This document shows, in pieces, positions 16,580 to 26,213 of a DNA stretch of 64,000 bases. The notes under the pieces were generated by a model. The model had not been told where the DNA came from. It saw nothing but the letters and a program-made list of their open reading frames with translations, and searched no databases. This DNA comes from Wocania ichthyoenteri Th78. Its GTDB lineage: Bacteria; Bacteroidota; Bacteroidia; Flavobacteriales; Flavobacteriaceae. Numbering within the stretch: the first letter of the stretch is position 1; each line of letters starts with the position of its first letter. The stretch covers positions 310,001 through 374,000 of the forward strand of contig NZ_KN525716.1 in the NCBI RefSeq assembly GCF_000789235.1. Direction: 5' to 3'. A program made the position numbers and the translations under genes.

Positions 16580-18232
16580 TTAATTAAGTAATTCTTTAGC
16601 ATGTGCGATTGCTGATGATGACATTTCTACACCACCTAACATTTGAGCAATTTCAACAATACGCTCATCATGATTTAGCCTTACTAAATTGGTTTGCGTA
16701 ACCTCGTTAACATCTTCTTTAAAAACTTTAAAATGCGAATGTCCTTTGGCTGCAATTTGTGGTAAATGTGTAATAGAAAACACTTGCATGGTTTTGCTCA
16801 TTTGCAACATAATATCGCCCATTTTGTTTGATATTTCGCCAGAAACCCCTGTGTCAATCTCATCAAACATAATGGTTGGTAATTGAATATAATTTGATAG
16901 CACCGATTTTATAGCGAGCATAATTCTTGATAATTCTCCACCTGAAGCAGCCTTTTTTAGTTCGTTAAAGCTCCCCCCTTTATTTGCTAAAAATAGAAAC
17001 GACAATTCATCTTGTCCGCTTGCAAAGAATTGCTCACAGAATAAAATCTCAATTTTAAATTGCGCATTAGGCATACCTAAATTTACCAAAATCGTTTCTA
17101 ATTGTTCTTTTAATTGCGGAACAACTTCTGAACGTTTTTTGCTTATTTTTCTTGAAATAATTTTAAGCTGGTTTGTTTTAGTTTCAATTTCAGATTGTTT
17201 TTTAGCTATAGTCTTATCTAAACTTTCTGTAACTGCAACTTTATCATCTAATTCGTTTTTAATTTTGATTAATTCTGAAACATCGCTAGCAATATGTTTC
17301 TGCATTAAATTATGCAAGATTTTTAATTTTGAATCAACTTCTTCTAGCCTACTCGGATCTGCTTCCAAACCATCTTGTAACACATCAATTTCGTTAAAAA
17401 CATCGTCTAAATCTATTAAACTACTATTAACCCTATTGAATAAATCTTCATATTTTGAAGAGAATGCTGCAATATTTTTAAGATTGTTTTTTATGGTGGT
17501 AAGCGAGGTTAAAATCCCTATTTGTTCGTCACTTAATAATTGGTAGGACACTGAGAGTTTTTCCTTTATGCCTTCAATATTATTTAAGGTTTCATATTCT
17601 TCCTCAAGCGCTTGTTGCTCACCTTCTATTAAATTCGCTTCAACCAATTCATTTAATAAAAAGGTGTTATAATCGTGTTCTTTAATAGCTTCATCTTGAA
17701 AATTGAGCAACTCTTGCAATTCCTTTTGTAATTTTTTATAAGCTTTTAACTCTAAAGCATAACTCTGTAACAACTCATTATTATTTGCCAAAGCATCAAT
17801 AACCTGAAACTGAAAATCGTTACTTATTAATTGTAGGGTTTGATGTTGCGAATGAATATCGATTAATCGTTCGCCTAATAGCTGTAAACTATTCAGATTT
17901 ACAGGAGAATCATTGACAAATGCTCTCGATTTTCCAGAAGGCAAGATTTCTCGTCGGATAATAGTTTGAGCTTCATAATCGAAATCTTCAGCTTCAAAAA
18001 GCGTCTTTAAATTATAATTTGACACATCGAAAACCGCTTCAATAACACACTTTTGAGTGGTGTCTTTTAAACTACTTAAATCTGCTCGTTTACCTAAAAT
18101 CAAAGATAATCCACCTAATAAAATAGATTTACCAGCACCAGTTTCTCCAGTAATAATAGATAATCCGTTATTGAAATCGACTTGAAGATTATCAATTAAA
18201 GCGTAATTTTTTATTGAAAGTGAGGTTAGCAT
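16580..18232 (-). CDS. recN: DNA repair protein RecN
   Basis: 550 residues, the standard RecN size. Walker A GETGAGKS at 29-36 within ADRSL-like N-terminal part SIKNYALIDNL; a long central coiled coil (about 150-370); then the ABC signature KKAASGGELSRIMLAIK and Walker B PTIMFDEIDTGVSGE, followed by the QVFSITHLPQIAA His-switch. This SMC-like ATPase acts in double-strand break repair. Neighbour DUF4835 lies 62 bp upstream, and the spacer holds an ACTG-rich dispersed repeat fragment. Confidence 0.95.
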   Translation of the reverse strand: MLTSLSIKNYALIDNLQVDFNNGLSIITGETGAGKSILLGGLSLILGKRADLSSLKDTTQKCVIEAVFDVSNYNLKTLFEAEDFDYEAQTIIRREILPSGKSRAFVNDSPVNLNSLQLLGERLIDIHSQHQTLQLISNDFQFQVIDALANNNELLQSYALELKAYKKLQKELQELLNFQDEAIKEHDYNTFLLNELVEANLIEGEQQALEEEYETLNNIEGIKEKLSVSYQLLSDEQIGILTSLTTIKNNLKNIAAFSSKYEDLFNRVNSSLIDLDDVFNEIDVLQDGLEADPSRLEEVDSKLKILHNLMQKHIASDVSELIKIKNELDDKVAVTESLDKTIAKKQSEIETKTNQLKIISRKISKKRSEVVPQLKEQLETILVNLGMPNAQFKIEILFCEQFFASGQDELSFLFLANKGGSFNELKKAASGGELSRIMLAIKSVLSNYIQLPTIMFDEIDTGVSGEISNKMGDIMLQMSKTMQVFSITHLPQIAAKGHSHFKVFKEDVNEVTQTNLVRLNHDERIVEIAQMLGGVEMSSSAIAHAKELLN

Positions 18233-18294
18233 GTTTTTAGTATACAGTGTTCAGTCGCAGTATTCAGTAAAGTGTATACTACTAATATAAACTA

Positions 18295-19185
18295 TTAAAA
18301 CTTAATATTTCGCCATTTACTTGACTGTGTAGGTGCTATTTTTTGAAGCGTTTCTTTAAGATTAGAAATATCTACATTTGGGCCATCTGAGAAAATTTGA
18401 GCAATTTCGTCGGCTTTGGCATCAAAAAAAGTACGCAATAAGAAAGAATTTGGTCTGCGACTATTCATAGCTTTAAATTTTATTAAAGCATCGGCAATTT
18501 CCTCTTTTCCACCTTTCGCATCATCACTCATAATATCTAAACCTTCAATATGGTAACTATACATAACAGCTCTGTACTCTTTAAAAGTTGGAGACAGCAC
18601 ATTATCTATTAATGCAAACCTGCTTTGTAAACCATCTTCAACCTTCCAACCTTTAAAATTTTCTTGCTGAGAATAATTGGTAATGGTTTGCGCTTGTGCA
18701 TAATACGAATCGCCTCCTTTTTCTGAAAAAGAATCTGCATCTAAAGCTAAAACCATATAAATATGAAATGCTAATACCGATATTAAATTAGATTCGAATT
18801 GATTAGGATTAAACGTTAAGTTCTGAAATTCTAAATATCTGAATGTGAAATCCTTATCGTTAAAACTGTAAATTGGTGTGCTGTAAGAAGACCCAAAAAC
18901 TGGACGAGATGATTGTACTTGTAAAGTACCTTGAAATGCTTCGCCGCTGAAATCGGTAATACTAATAACCATACTGCAATTAATCCGCTCTTGATTGGCA
19001 AAACTTTTGTTAGTCCATTTTGTGTTATTAACAAACTCGTTTAATTGTTTTTCAAGGGTTTTAAAAATTTGTAAATTCTCATTACCTGTTTGCAAAGCGT
19101 TAACAACAACGTTGCAATTTAACTCCTGCGAAAAACCTTTAATACCAAGACATACTAATAAAATTATCACAATACTACGCATCAA
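18295..19185 (-). CDS. DUF4835 family secreted protein
   Basis: 296 residues with an N-terminal signal sequence (MMRSIVIILLVCLGIKGFSQ, cleavage after the FSQ typical of this phylum). The mature part begins ELNCNVVVNALQTGN, matching DUF4835, a family largely confined to Bacteroidota and usually encoded next to coaBC. The start overlaps coaBC by 11 bp, so the genes are coupled. Role unknown; likely periplasmic or surface-associated. Confidence 0.85.
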   Translation of the reverse strand: MMRSIVIILLVCLGIKGFSQELNCNVVVNALQTGNENLQIFKTLEKQLNEFVNNTKWTNKSFANQERINCSMVISITDFSGEAFQGTLQVQSSRPVFGSSYSTPIYSFNDKDFTFRYLEFQNLTFNPNQFESNLISVLAFHIYMVLALDADSFSEKGGDSYYAQAQTITNYSQQENFKGWKVEDGLQSRFALIDNVLSPTFKEYRAVMYSYHIEGLDIMSDDAKGGKEEIADALIKFKAMNSRRPNSFLLRTFFDAKADEIAQIFSDGPNVDISNLKETLQKIAPTQSSKWRNIKF

Positions 19186-20386
19186 TTTGTTTTATAATTT
19201 CGGTTAATAAATCTTTAGCAACATCGGCTTTAGATTTTAATTGATATTTGGTTATCGTTTCGTTTTCGTCAATAAATGTTACTTTATTAGTTTCTGTTTT
19301 AAAACCAGCACCTTTATCGTTTAACGAATTTAAAACAATTAAATTTAAATTCTTTCTTTTTAGTTTTCCAATTGCATTTTCAAGCTCATTGTTAGTTTCT
19401 AATGCAAAGCCAACCAAATATTGCTGCTTTTTAATTTGCCCTAAAGACTCTAAAATATCATTTGTTTTTTCTAACTCTAAAGTTAACGTTGATGACTTCT
19501 TTTTTATTTTCTGAGATGCAATTTCTTTAGGTTTAAAATCGGCAACTGCTGCAGCTAATATAGCTACATCTACATCTGCAAAATATTTGTGGGCTTCGTT
19601 ATACATATCCTGTGCACTTACAACAGGGAGTATATTTATTAACGAATGATTTATCTTTTGGTGTGTTGGACCTGTAATTAAAATAACTTCGGCACCAAGA
19701 TTCGCTGATGTTTTAGCAATTTCGAACCCCATTTTACCACTTGAATGATTGCCAATAAAGCGAACAGGATCAATAGCTTCGTAAGTTGGTCCTGCAGTAA
19801 TTAATACTTTTTTTCCGCGAAGCGGCAATTTATTTAAAATATCGTTTTCTATAAATGTAATAATATCTTCAGGTTCTGCCATGCGCCCTTCTCCAACTAA
19901 ACCGCTTGCTAATTCACCACTAGTTGCAGGAATCATAATATTTCCAAAGTCTTCTAGTTTTTCAAAAGATTTTAATGTTGATGGATGCTTATACATATCT
20001 AAATCCATTGCTGGTGCAAAATACACAGGACATTTTGCTGATAGGTAAGTTGCTAAAAGTAAATTATCGCAAACACCATTAGCCATTTTAGATAAGGTAT
20101 TCGCCGTAGCTGGAGCAATTATAAATATATCTGCCCAAAGTCCCAAATCGACATGGTTATTCCAAACTGCATTATCATCTTCTTCATTAGTAAAAGAGGA
20201 ATATACTGGGTGTTTTGAAAGTGTTGATAAGGTTAAAGGTGTAATAAAATCTTTAGCAGATGGCGTCATTACAACCTTTACGTTTGCGCCAGATTTTACA
20301 AATAATCTTACTAGTGAAGCTGTTTTATAAGCGGCAATACCACCACTAATTCCTAATAGTATGTTCTTGCCGCTTAGAATACTCAT
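19175..20386 (-). CDS. coaBC: Bifunctional phosphopantothenoylcysteine decarboxylase / phosphopantothenate–cysteine ligase
   Basis: 403 residues with the two expected halves. CoaC flavoprotein (about 1-185): GISGGIAAYKTASLVR, the catalytic His region WNNHVDLG, APATANTLSKMANGVCDNLL and PAMDLDMY. CoaB (about 190-403): VLITAGPTYEAIDPVRFIGNHSSGKMG and AAAVADFKP. It makes 4'-phosphopantetheine from phosphopantothenate and cysteine in coenzyme A synthesis. 7 bp separate it from the omega gene; the cluster bamD–omega–coaBC–DUF4835–recN is a conserved Bacteroidota arrangement. Confidence 0.94.
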   Translation of the reverse strand: MSILSGKNILLGISGGIAAYKTASLVRLFVKSGANVKVVMTPSAKDFITPLTLSTLSKHPVYSSFTNEEDDNAVWNNHVDLGLWADIFIIAPATANTLSKMANGVCDNLLLATYLSAKCPVYFAPAMDLDMYKHPSTLKSFEKLEDFGNIMIPATSGELASGLVGEGRMAEPEDIITFIENDILNKLPLRGKKVLITAGPTYEAIDPVRFIGNHSSGKMGFEIAKTSANLGAEVILITGPTHQKINHSLINILPVVSAQDMYNEAHKYFADVDVAILAAAVADFKPKEIASQKIKKKSSTLTLELEKTNDILESLGQIKKQQYLVGFALETNNELENAIGKLKRKNLNLIVLNSLNDKGAGFKTETNKVTFIDENETITKYQLKSKADVAKDLLTEIIKQIDA

Positions 20387-20393
20387 AAAGATT

Positions 20394-20729
20394 TTATTCC
20401 TGAGAATCTTCCTCAGTATTTCTATGGTAAATTTTATCTGTTAACCATTCCTGAACTGCTAAAGCATGTGGTTTTGGTAACTTTTCATAAAATTTAGAAA
20501 CCTCGATTTGCTCTTTATTTTCAAAAATTTCTTCAAGACTATCATTGTAAGTAGCAAATTCTTCTAACTTATCAATAAGCTCTTTTTTAATTTCTGAATT
20601 AATTTGTTCAGCGCGTCTTGCAATTATAGAAATTGATTCGTAAATGTTCTCTGTTGGCTCATCTATTTGATTTCTATCGTAAGTTACAGTATTAACTGGA
20701 GCATTGGTTTTCTTTAAGTCCATTGACAT
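20394..20729 (-). CDS. rpoZ: RNA polymerase omega subunit-like protein
   Basis: 111 residues. NIYESISIIARRAEQINSEIKKEL (about 28-51) is the omega signature region (helix with ARRA-x2-I), and the position between bamD and coaBC is where Bacteroidota encode this divergent omega. It would bind the beta' subunit and help assemble RNA polymerase. The C-terminal acidic extension is longer than in E. coli. Close spacing on both sides indicates cotranscription. Confidence 0.8.
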   Translation of the reverse strand: MSMDLKKTNAPVNTVTYDRNQIDEPTENIYESISIIARRAEQINSEIKKELIDKLEEFATYNDSLEEIFENKEQIEVSKFYEKLPKPHALAVQEWLTDKIYHRNTEEDSQE

Positions 20730-20735
20730 AATTAT

Positions 20736-21548
20736 TTAACTTTTAGTGCTGTAATTTTTTAATGATTCATCCATCTCTAAAGCCATACTATCTATAGTTT
20801 CAATATGTTGTGAGTTTGGATATTTCTTTTTAAACGCCTCGTAATAGGCTTTAGCTGTTTTTAATCTATCTTGTTTTTTATACTCTACACTATTAATAGC
20901 TAATTTATAAGCAGAATCTAATCTGTAATATAAAGCATCTTCTCGTAATGTAGACCCTGGAAAATCGAAGATAAAATTGTCGAACGATTTAATAGCAGCC
21001 TCAAGTTCTGTAGACGTGTAGGCTATTTTATTATACTGCTTTGCTATTTCAAAGGCTTTCTTTTCTAATTTATAATCTAACTCTTTAACTAACGTATTAG
21101 CTTCAGTACTATACTCAGAATCAGGATATAAGTTAATAAAAGCTTGTAGTTTCTCGATAGCTTCAATTGTTTCCTTTTGATCTTTAGAATATACAGGCGA
21201 TAACATGTAGTAACTTTTTGCACTTAAAAACGATGCTTCTTCTACTTTTTCGCTTTTAGGATAACTCGACGCAAAACGTTCAAACTGATAACCAGCTACA
21301 TAATAATCTTTTGTTTTGTAAAACGTGTTAGAGTACAAGTACATAAGCTTTTCAGCTTGTGGCTTCCCTCTATAGTTTGGTACAATTTGCGCAAAAAGCT
21401 TATTAGCTTTAGAGTATTTCCCTTCGTTATACAAAGCCTCTCCCATTTTAAATTTAGGAGCTATCTCTTCGTTTTTTAAAACTTTTTGATACTCGCTACA
21501 AGCGCTAAAAAGGGTTAGTGTAATTATAATATAAAAAAACTTTTTCAT
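20736..21548 (-). CDS. bamD: Outer membrane protein assembly factor BamD
   Basis: 270 residues. Lipoprotein signal with lipobox TLFSAC (Cys17), then TPR-like repeats across the whole chain: PKFKMGEALYNEGKYSKANKLF, LMYLYSNTFYKTKDYYVAGYQF, ASFLSAKSYYM. This is the YfiO/BamD layout: a lipoprotein on the inner face of the outer membrane that works with BamA in inserting beta-barrels. It leads the leftward bamD–omega–coaBC cluster. Confidence 0.88.
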   Translation of the reverse strand: MKKFFYIIITLTLFSACSEYQKVLKNEEIAPKFKMGEALYNEGKYSKANKLFAQIVPNYRGKPQAEKLMYLYSNTFYKTKDYYVAGYQFERFASSYPKSEKVEEASFLSAKSYYMLSPVYSKDQKETIEAIEKLQAFINLYPDSEYSTEANTLVKELDYKLEKKAFEIAKQYNKIAYTSTELEAAIKSFDNFIFDFPGSTLREDALYYRLDSAYKLAINSVEYKKQDRLKTAKAYYEAFKKKYPNSQHIETIDSMALEMDESLKNYSTKS

Positions 21549-21736
21549 TTGATGTCGTTCATTGCTTTTTAAAAGACAAATGTAATTCGCATATAAAACA
21601 TCTTGCTTGGTCTCAAGATTTTAATTATGCTCATTTCATAGATTTTAAAACAGGATGCAAAATTAAGTTATTATTATGGATTTTAAAAATATAATTTCTC
21701 TGCTAAAATAAATGTTGAATTACAGTAACTGTAAGG

Positions 21737-21763
21737 TTTAAGTAATATTTAACATTACTTAAA
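21737..21763 (-). terminator. Inverted repeat at the dapA 3' end
   Basis: TTTAAGTAAT (21737-21746) and ATTACTTAAA (21754-21763) are perfectly complementary around a 7-nt loop, overlapping the dapA stop. A second palindrome TTACAGTAACTGTAA lies just beyond. There is no clear T run, so termination is only a likely function. Confidence 0.45.
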
Positions 21764-22636
21764 TACTTTTAGAAATACAGCAATTTTTTCTTTTAACTGA
21801 TTTGAAGCTGGAACTAAGGGTAATCTAACAGTATCTTGACATAAATTTAAGGCTTCAAAAACCGCTTTTATTCCTGCTGGATTATTCTCTTCAAAAATAT
21901 GATTAATAACATCCATTAATTTAAAATGAATAGTATAAGCAGCTTTAGCTTCACCTTTTAATCCTAAACGAATCATCTCAGAAAATGCTTTAGGGAATGC
22001 TTGCCCAATAACCGAAATTACTCCCGAACCACCTGCTAAAACAATACTTAGAGCTAAATCGTCATCACCAGAAATCACTAAAAAATCTTCTGGTTTATTT
22101 TTTAATAATTGTAAATATTGCGAAACATTATTTCCTGCTTCTTTAACGGCTATAATATTTTTAAAATCTTTAGCTAATCTTAAAGTAGTTTCTGGTTCCA
22201 TGTTTTTTGAAGTACGCCCAGGAACGTTGTATAAAATAATGTCTATTGGACATGCTTCAGACACAGCTTTAAAATGCTGGTAAACACCTTCTTGCGTTGG
22301 TTTACTGTAATACGGAGATACCGATAAAATGGCATCTATATTACGCAAGTCTGTTTCTTTTATTTCTTCAATAACTGATGCCGTATTATTACCACCAATT
22401 CCTAAAACCATTGGCAAACGACCATTATTAGCTTTAGAAATGGTTTTAATTACAGCTTGCTTTTCCTCCTTAGTAATAGTTACACTTTCGCCAGTTGTAC
22501 CACAAATTACAAGGTAGTCTGTACCATTTTCTATATTGAAATTAACAATATTTGCCAAGGCCTCGTGGTCTACACTTAAGTCAGATTTAAATGGTGTAAC
22601 CAATGCAACTCCTGTACCTAAAAACTTACTGCTCAT
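21755..22636 (-). CDS. dapA: 4-hydroxy-tetrahydrodipicolinate synthase
   Basis: 293 residues, standard DapA length. Thr48-Thr49 in GTTGES, Tyr136 in YNVPGRT, Schiff-base Lys165 in IAVKEAGN, and ISGDDDLAL are all in place. It condenses pyruvate with aspartate semialdehyde in lysine and diaminopimelate synthesis. Its start overlaps the DUF6913-like gene stop by 4 bp. DapF of the same pathway is encoded at 40.6-41.4 kb. Confidence 0.95.
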   Translation of the reverse strand: MSSKFLGTGVALVTPFKSDLSVDHEALANIVNFNIENGTDYLVICGTTGESVTITKEEKQAVIKTISKANNGRLPMVLGIGGNNTASVIEEIKETDLRNIDAILSVSPYYSKPTQEGVYQHFKAVSEACPIDIILYNVPGRTSKNMEPETTLRLAKDFKNIIAVKEAGNNVSQYLQLLKNKPEDFLVISGDDDLALSIVLAGGSGVISVIGQAFPKAFSEMIRLGLKGEAKAAYTIHFKLMDVINHIFEENNPAGIKAVFEALNLCQDTVRLPLVPASNQLKEKIAVFLKVFK

Positions 22637-23157
22637 TTTTTAATTTTATTTAATATGGTTAAGTATTTATGCAGTTCTGCTTTAAACACATCGAATTCTT
22701 TTAAACTTGTTTTTATTATTAAATCATTTAATCGGGCATCGGTTTGCAAAATGCCAATTTTAAACTGTGCCTTAGATTTTGCCGTAAGTAACTTTAATTC
22801 TAAAACATCATTAGCATAATAACTAATTAAAGCATCAAACTTTGTGCTTAAAAACGACTGCAATTCAATATTTTTAATAGTACCTTTCCAACCAAAGTCC
22901 TTGGGGTTAAAACAATCATCCCATGTACTTAGATTCTCTTTTTTGCTAGCTGAATACGCAATAATTTTCAGCCTATTAGGGCGTACATTTATATTATTTG
23001 CCAAGACTCTAAATAACTCAAAATCATCAACTTCATCAATATTTAAGATAACGCCTAAACTTTCAATCTTACTATCAGCAACACTTACCTTGTGCTGTGA
23101 CAACAATTTATTTAGGTGCTTTTTATTAGATTTTTCTTTAAAACCTTTTAAAATCAT
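22633..23157 (-). CDS. DUF6913-like hypothetical protein
   Basis: 174 residues, no signal peptide, no membrane segment. The opening [16 protein letters not shown] is basic and helical. The rest alternates strands and helices ([50 protein letters not shown]). The gene sits directly upstream of dapA with a 4-bp overlap, as in many Flavobacteriaceae, and matches my memory of the DUF6913 family; the role is unknown. Confidence 0.65.
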   Translation of the reverse strand: MILKGFKEKSNKKHLNKLLSQHKVSVADSKIESLGVILNIDEVDDFELFRVLANNINVRPNRLKIIAYSASKKENLSTWDDCFNPKDFGWKGTIKNIELQSFLSTKFDALISYYANDVLELKLLTAKSKAQFKIGILQTDARLNDLIIKTSLKEFDVFKAELHKYLTILNKIKK

Positions 23158-23215
23158 TTATCTTTATGCTTTCCACAAAGGTAGCAAAAGTACATTCAAA
23201 AAATTCGTTTAATAT

Positions 23216-23974
23216 ATGAGGTTCACACATTTTATTTTTTTGTTATATATTTTTATTTTTTTTGGATGTAAGCAAGAAAAAATGCATTTAACTAAAGTTG
23301 AAGGCAAACAAATACAGATTACAGACAGCCTATCACCTAGCGCTGAAATTGAATCGTATATCAAGCCTTATAGAGATAATATCCAAAAAGATTTAGATAG
23401 TGTTTTAGCCTATTCCGTAAATACATATTCTAAAGCTGATGGCGATTTAAACACTGCCATTGGTAATTTTATGGCAGATGCTGTTTACAGTGAATCTAAC
23501 CCCATTTTTAATAGTAGAACTGGTAAAAATATTGATATGGTTTTACTAAACCATGGAGGTATTCGATCCGTTTTATCAAAAGGGTATGTAACTAAAAGAA
23601 CTGCTTTTCAATTAATGCCTTTTGAAAACAGTATTGTTGTATTAGCTATGAAAGGTACTCAGATTAATAGTATTGTTGAATATTTAAAAACTAAGAAAAG
23701 ACCACATCCCATTTCTAAATTAAAACTTGTTCTTGATAAAGATTATAATGTATTTGAAGCTTTGATTAATGGAGAAAAAATAGACAAAAACAAAACGTAC
23801 TATGTAGCTACTAACGACTACTTATACAATGGCGGGGATAATATGACGTTTTTTAAAACAAACGATAGTTTATATGTTTTAAACTATAAAATAAGGAATG
23901 CTTTAATAGATAAATTCAAAAAGTTAGACACAATAAATCCTGTGATTGACGATAGGTTTATACAAATAAAATAA
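23216..23974 (+). CDS. 5'-nucleotidase C-terminal domain lipoprotein
   Basis: 252 residues with an N-terminal lipoprotein signal (FIFFGC, Cys18). After a linker it contains the 5'-nucleotidase C-terminal (substrate-binding) domain: GNFMADAV, LLNHGGIRSVL, FQLMPFENSIVVLAMKG, YYVATNDYLYNGGDNMTFF. The metallophosphatase half is absent and is encoded by the next gene, 12 bp downstream. The two polypeptides together should make one periplasmic nucleotidase. Split and reversed order compared with the classical UshA chain. Confidence 0.85.
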   Translation: MRFTHFIFLLYIFIFFGCKQEKMHLTKVEGKQIQITDSLSPSAEIESYIKPYRDNIQKDLDSVLAYSVNTYSKADGDLNTAIGNFMADAVYSESNPIFNSRTGKNIDMVLLNHGGIRSVLSKGYVTKRTAFQLMPFENSIVVLAMKGTQINSIVEYLKTKKRPHPISKLKLVLDKDYNVFEALINGEKIDKNKTYYVATNDYLYNGGDNMTFFKTNDSLYVLNYKIRNALIDKFKKLDTINPVIDDRFIQIK

Positions 23975-23986
23975 TTCAATTAATCC

Positions 23987-24904
23987 ATGAAACGCAGAGA
24001 TTTTATACAACAAGCCACTGCAGGTACCGCATTAGTATCACTTGGTAGTTTTGGTTTGCAGTCCTTTAGTTTGTCGATAAAAACATCAAAGATTACTATT
24101 TTACACACCAACGATGTACATAGCCATATTGATGCTTTTGGACCTGAAGATGGTAGGAATGCGAACAAAGGTGGAGTAGCCAGAAGAGCTAGTTTAATTG
24201 AATCTATTAGAAAAGAAAATCCTAATACTTTATTACTAGATGCTGGCGATATTTTTCAAGGCACACCTTACTTTAACTACTATGGAGGTGAGCTTGAATT
24301 TAAGTTAATGAGTAAGCTTAAATATGATGCCGCAACGATTGGTAACCATGATTTTGATAATGGTATTGATGGGCTTTATGCACAATTACCACATGCCAAG
24401 TTTGAATTTATATCAGCCAATTACGATTTTTCAAATACTATAATGGACACACATGTAAAACCATATAAAACATTCAAAAAAGGACATATTAAAATTGGTG
24501 TTTTTGGCTTAGGAATTGAGCTTGATGGATTAGTAGACCCATCTATGTTTAAAGAAACTAAATATTTAGATCCTATTGAAATTTCTCAAGACATGACTAG
24601 GATTCTTAAAGAAGAAGAGCAATGCGATTTAATAATTTGTTTGTCGCATTTAGGTTATAATTACAGAAACAGCGAAACAAAAATTGGCGATTTAAACCTT
24701 GCGACTGCAACAAAAAACATCGACTTAATTATAGGAGGACATACCCATACCTTTTTAAGAAAACCAACCATTGTAAAAAACTTAGAAAACAAGAATGTGC
24801 TAGTAAATCAAGTTGGATGTTACGGTATTAATCTTGGTAAAATTGATTTTTATTTTGATGCTAACCAAAATAAAGCTGCCAATGGCACATCTATAATTGT
24901 TTAA
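23987..24904 (+). CDS. 5'-nucleotidase metallophosphatase-domain protein (Tat-type signal)
   Basis: 305 residues. The N terminus MKRRDFIQQATAGTALVSLG has a twin-arginine-like signal. The calcineurin-like phosphoesterase motifs are complete: HTNDVHSH, DAGDIFQGTPYFNYY, GNHDFDNG, CLSHLGYN and GGHTHTFL, providing the two-metal centre. It lacks the C-terminal nucleotide-binding domain, which lies in the preceding gene. Probably exported folded and working with that lipoprotein in nucleotide scavenging. Confidence 0.87.
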   Translation: MKRRDFIQQATAGTALVSLGSFGLQSFSLSIKTSKITILHTNDVHSHIDAFGPEDGRNANKGGVARRASLIESIRKENPNTLLLDAGDIFQGTPYFNYYGGELEFKLMSKLKYDAATIGNHDFDNGIDGLYAQLPHAKFEFISANYDFSNTIMDTHVKPYKTFKKGHIKIGVFGLGIELDGLVDPSMFKETKYLDPIEISQDMTRILKEEEQCDLIICLSHLGYNYRNSETKIGDLNLATATKNIDLIIGGHTHTFLRKPTIVKNLENKNVLVNQVGCYGINLGKIDFYFDANQNKAANGTSIIV

Positions 24905-25650
24905 GCAAAAATATTATCAGAATTGTAACTATCTTGAGTTTTATTATTGGTAATTGCACTTTTATTTTCCTCTATAACATAATTTAAAAGCAGATAAATA
25001 CCAATCGCATAAATTACTCTTTCAAGCATTACAAAACTCCAATTATATACATAATATAGGCTAACATAGTTTAGAATTGTAGAAAAAACTAAACACAATG
25101 CTACCATTAAAAAAAGGATTGAAGGTTTTGTATCGTTTGCCAAATACTTTCCAAAGGCTAAAAATATTAATAGTATTAAAGAAATATTTTTTACGCCAAA
25201 TAAAAACACTTCTAAACTATCTGGTACAATGGCTTTTAAAACACCATAAAAAGTGTATAAAAAGTAAGCGTTTATTAAAAAAACCACAATTAAATAAGTA
25301 CCAACAACTTTATCTATTTCAAAAAACTTAAACTTAGAAATTGCAATACCAATTAAACACATATAACTCAAAAAATAGAAAACACTTGATGCTTTAATGT
25401 AAATGAAATTTTCATTAAACGCTAACGAAACATCACCCAAAAATGAAAATAGAAAAAACGAAATAAGAGGAAGACTTAATGCTTTATTCTTTATAAAAAA
25501 CAAGATTAATAGAGCGGGTATAAATAATGCTTTTGTAGTTTGTAAAAACAATACATCTTCACTGTAAGAGCCTAAAATATTAATAGCAACTAAAAGCAAT
25601 AATACGCCAAAAAAAACCTTATTAAAGCTAAGTAGGATTGAATCTTTCAT
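24901..25650 (-). CDS. YhhN-like integral membrane protein
   Basis: 249 residues with about eight hydrophobic segments. FLFSFLGDVSLAF (about 67-79) carries the LGD motif of the YhhN (lysoplasmalogenase) family, and the topology fits. The stop overlaps the convergent phosphoesterase stop by 4 bp. A CGATAAAA-N6-TTTTATCG palindrome lies 54 bp before its start. Two further, more divergent relatives follow at 26.2 and 27.1 kb. The substrate is not known; lysoplasmalogenase activity is unlikely to be demonstrable from sequence. Confidence 0.65.
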   Translation of the reverse strand: MKDSILLSFNKVFFGVLLLLVAINILGSYSEDVLFLQTTKALFIPALLILFFIKNKALSLPLISFFLFSFLGDVSLAFNENFIYIKASSVFYFLSYMCLIGIAISKFKFFEIDKVVGTYLIVVFLINAYFLYTFYGVLKAIVPDSLEVFLFGVKNISLILLIFLAFGKYLANDTKPSILFLMVALCLVFSTILNYVSLYYVYNWSFVMLERVIYAIGIYLLLNYVIEENKSAITNNKTQDSYNSDNIFA

Positions 25651-25703
25651 GGTATTTTTATAAGTAGGTTGAAAACAAATATAAAAATTAAAATCAATTA
25701 CAG

Positions 25704-25725
25704 CGATAAAATCATACTTTTATCG
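25704..25725. promoter_or_regulatory. Palindromic operator candidate CGATAAAA-N6-TTTTATCG
   Basis: A perfect 8-bp inverted repeat with a 6-bp spacer, located between the divergent YhhN-like gene and the DoxX pseudogene. The same half-site recurs at 25754-25761, inverted at 25804-25811, and as a direct pair at 27833-27840 and 27853-27860. Likely a regulator binding site; regulator unknown. Confidence 0.45.
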
Positions 25726-25825
25726 ATTATCCTGTTAGTATTTAGTGTTTCAACGATAAAAAAAATGCATTTATAAAAAGTGTTTACATTAAATATATTA
25801 ATTTTTTATCGTTAAAACCGCAACT

Positions 25826-26210
25826 ATGAAAAAGCATATTCCATTAGTATTAAAGGTTATTGTAGCAATTATTTTGACACAAACCCTTCGTTTTAAATTC
25901 ACAGCAAATCCTATTAGTGTGTACATTTTTAAAACTGTTGGATTAGAACCTTTGGGGTAGAATTGCCATAGGAATTTTAGAACTTATTGCTGGTGTTTTA
26001 ATTCTTATTCAAAAAACAGCCTGGATTGGCGCAATTTTAACTACTGGAATTATTGGAGGTGCAATAATGACACATTTAACAAAGCTTGGAATTGAAGTAA
26101 ATAATGATGGAGGTATTTTGTTTTTTACAGCAATTATTACATTTATACTAGCATCTATAATTCTTTATCTGTACCAAAAAGATATTCCTATAGCTAATAA
26201 GAAGATATGA
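25826..26210 (+). pseudogene. DoxX family membrane protein, frameshifted
   Basis: An ATG at 25826 opens a frame that reads as a DoxX protein (KHIPLVLKVIVAIILTQTLRF ... VYIFKTVGLEPLG) and stops at a TAG at 25958. Deleting one G from the GGGG run at 25954-25957 restores a continuous frame (GLEPLGRIAIGILELIAGVL ... DIPIANKKI) to the TGA at 26208. The full product would be about 127 residues with four membrane segments, normal for DoxX. Either a real one-base insertion or a sequencing error in the homopolymer. It faces away from the YhhN-like gene and shares its CGATAAAA-containing spacer. Confidence 0.8.
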
Positions 26211-26213
26211 TTA

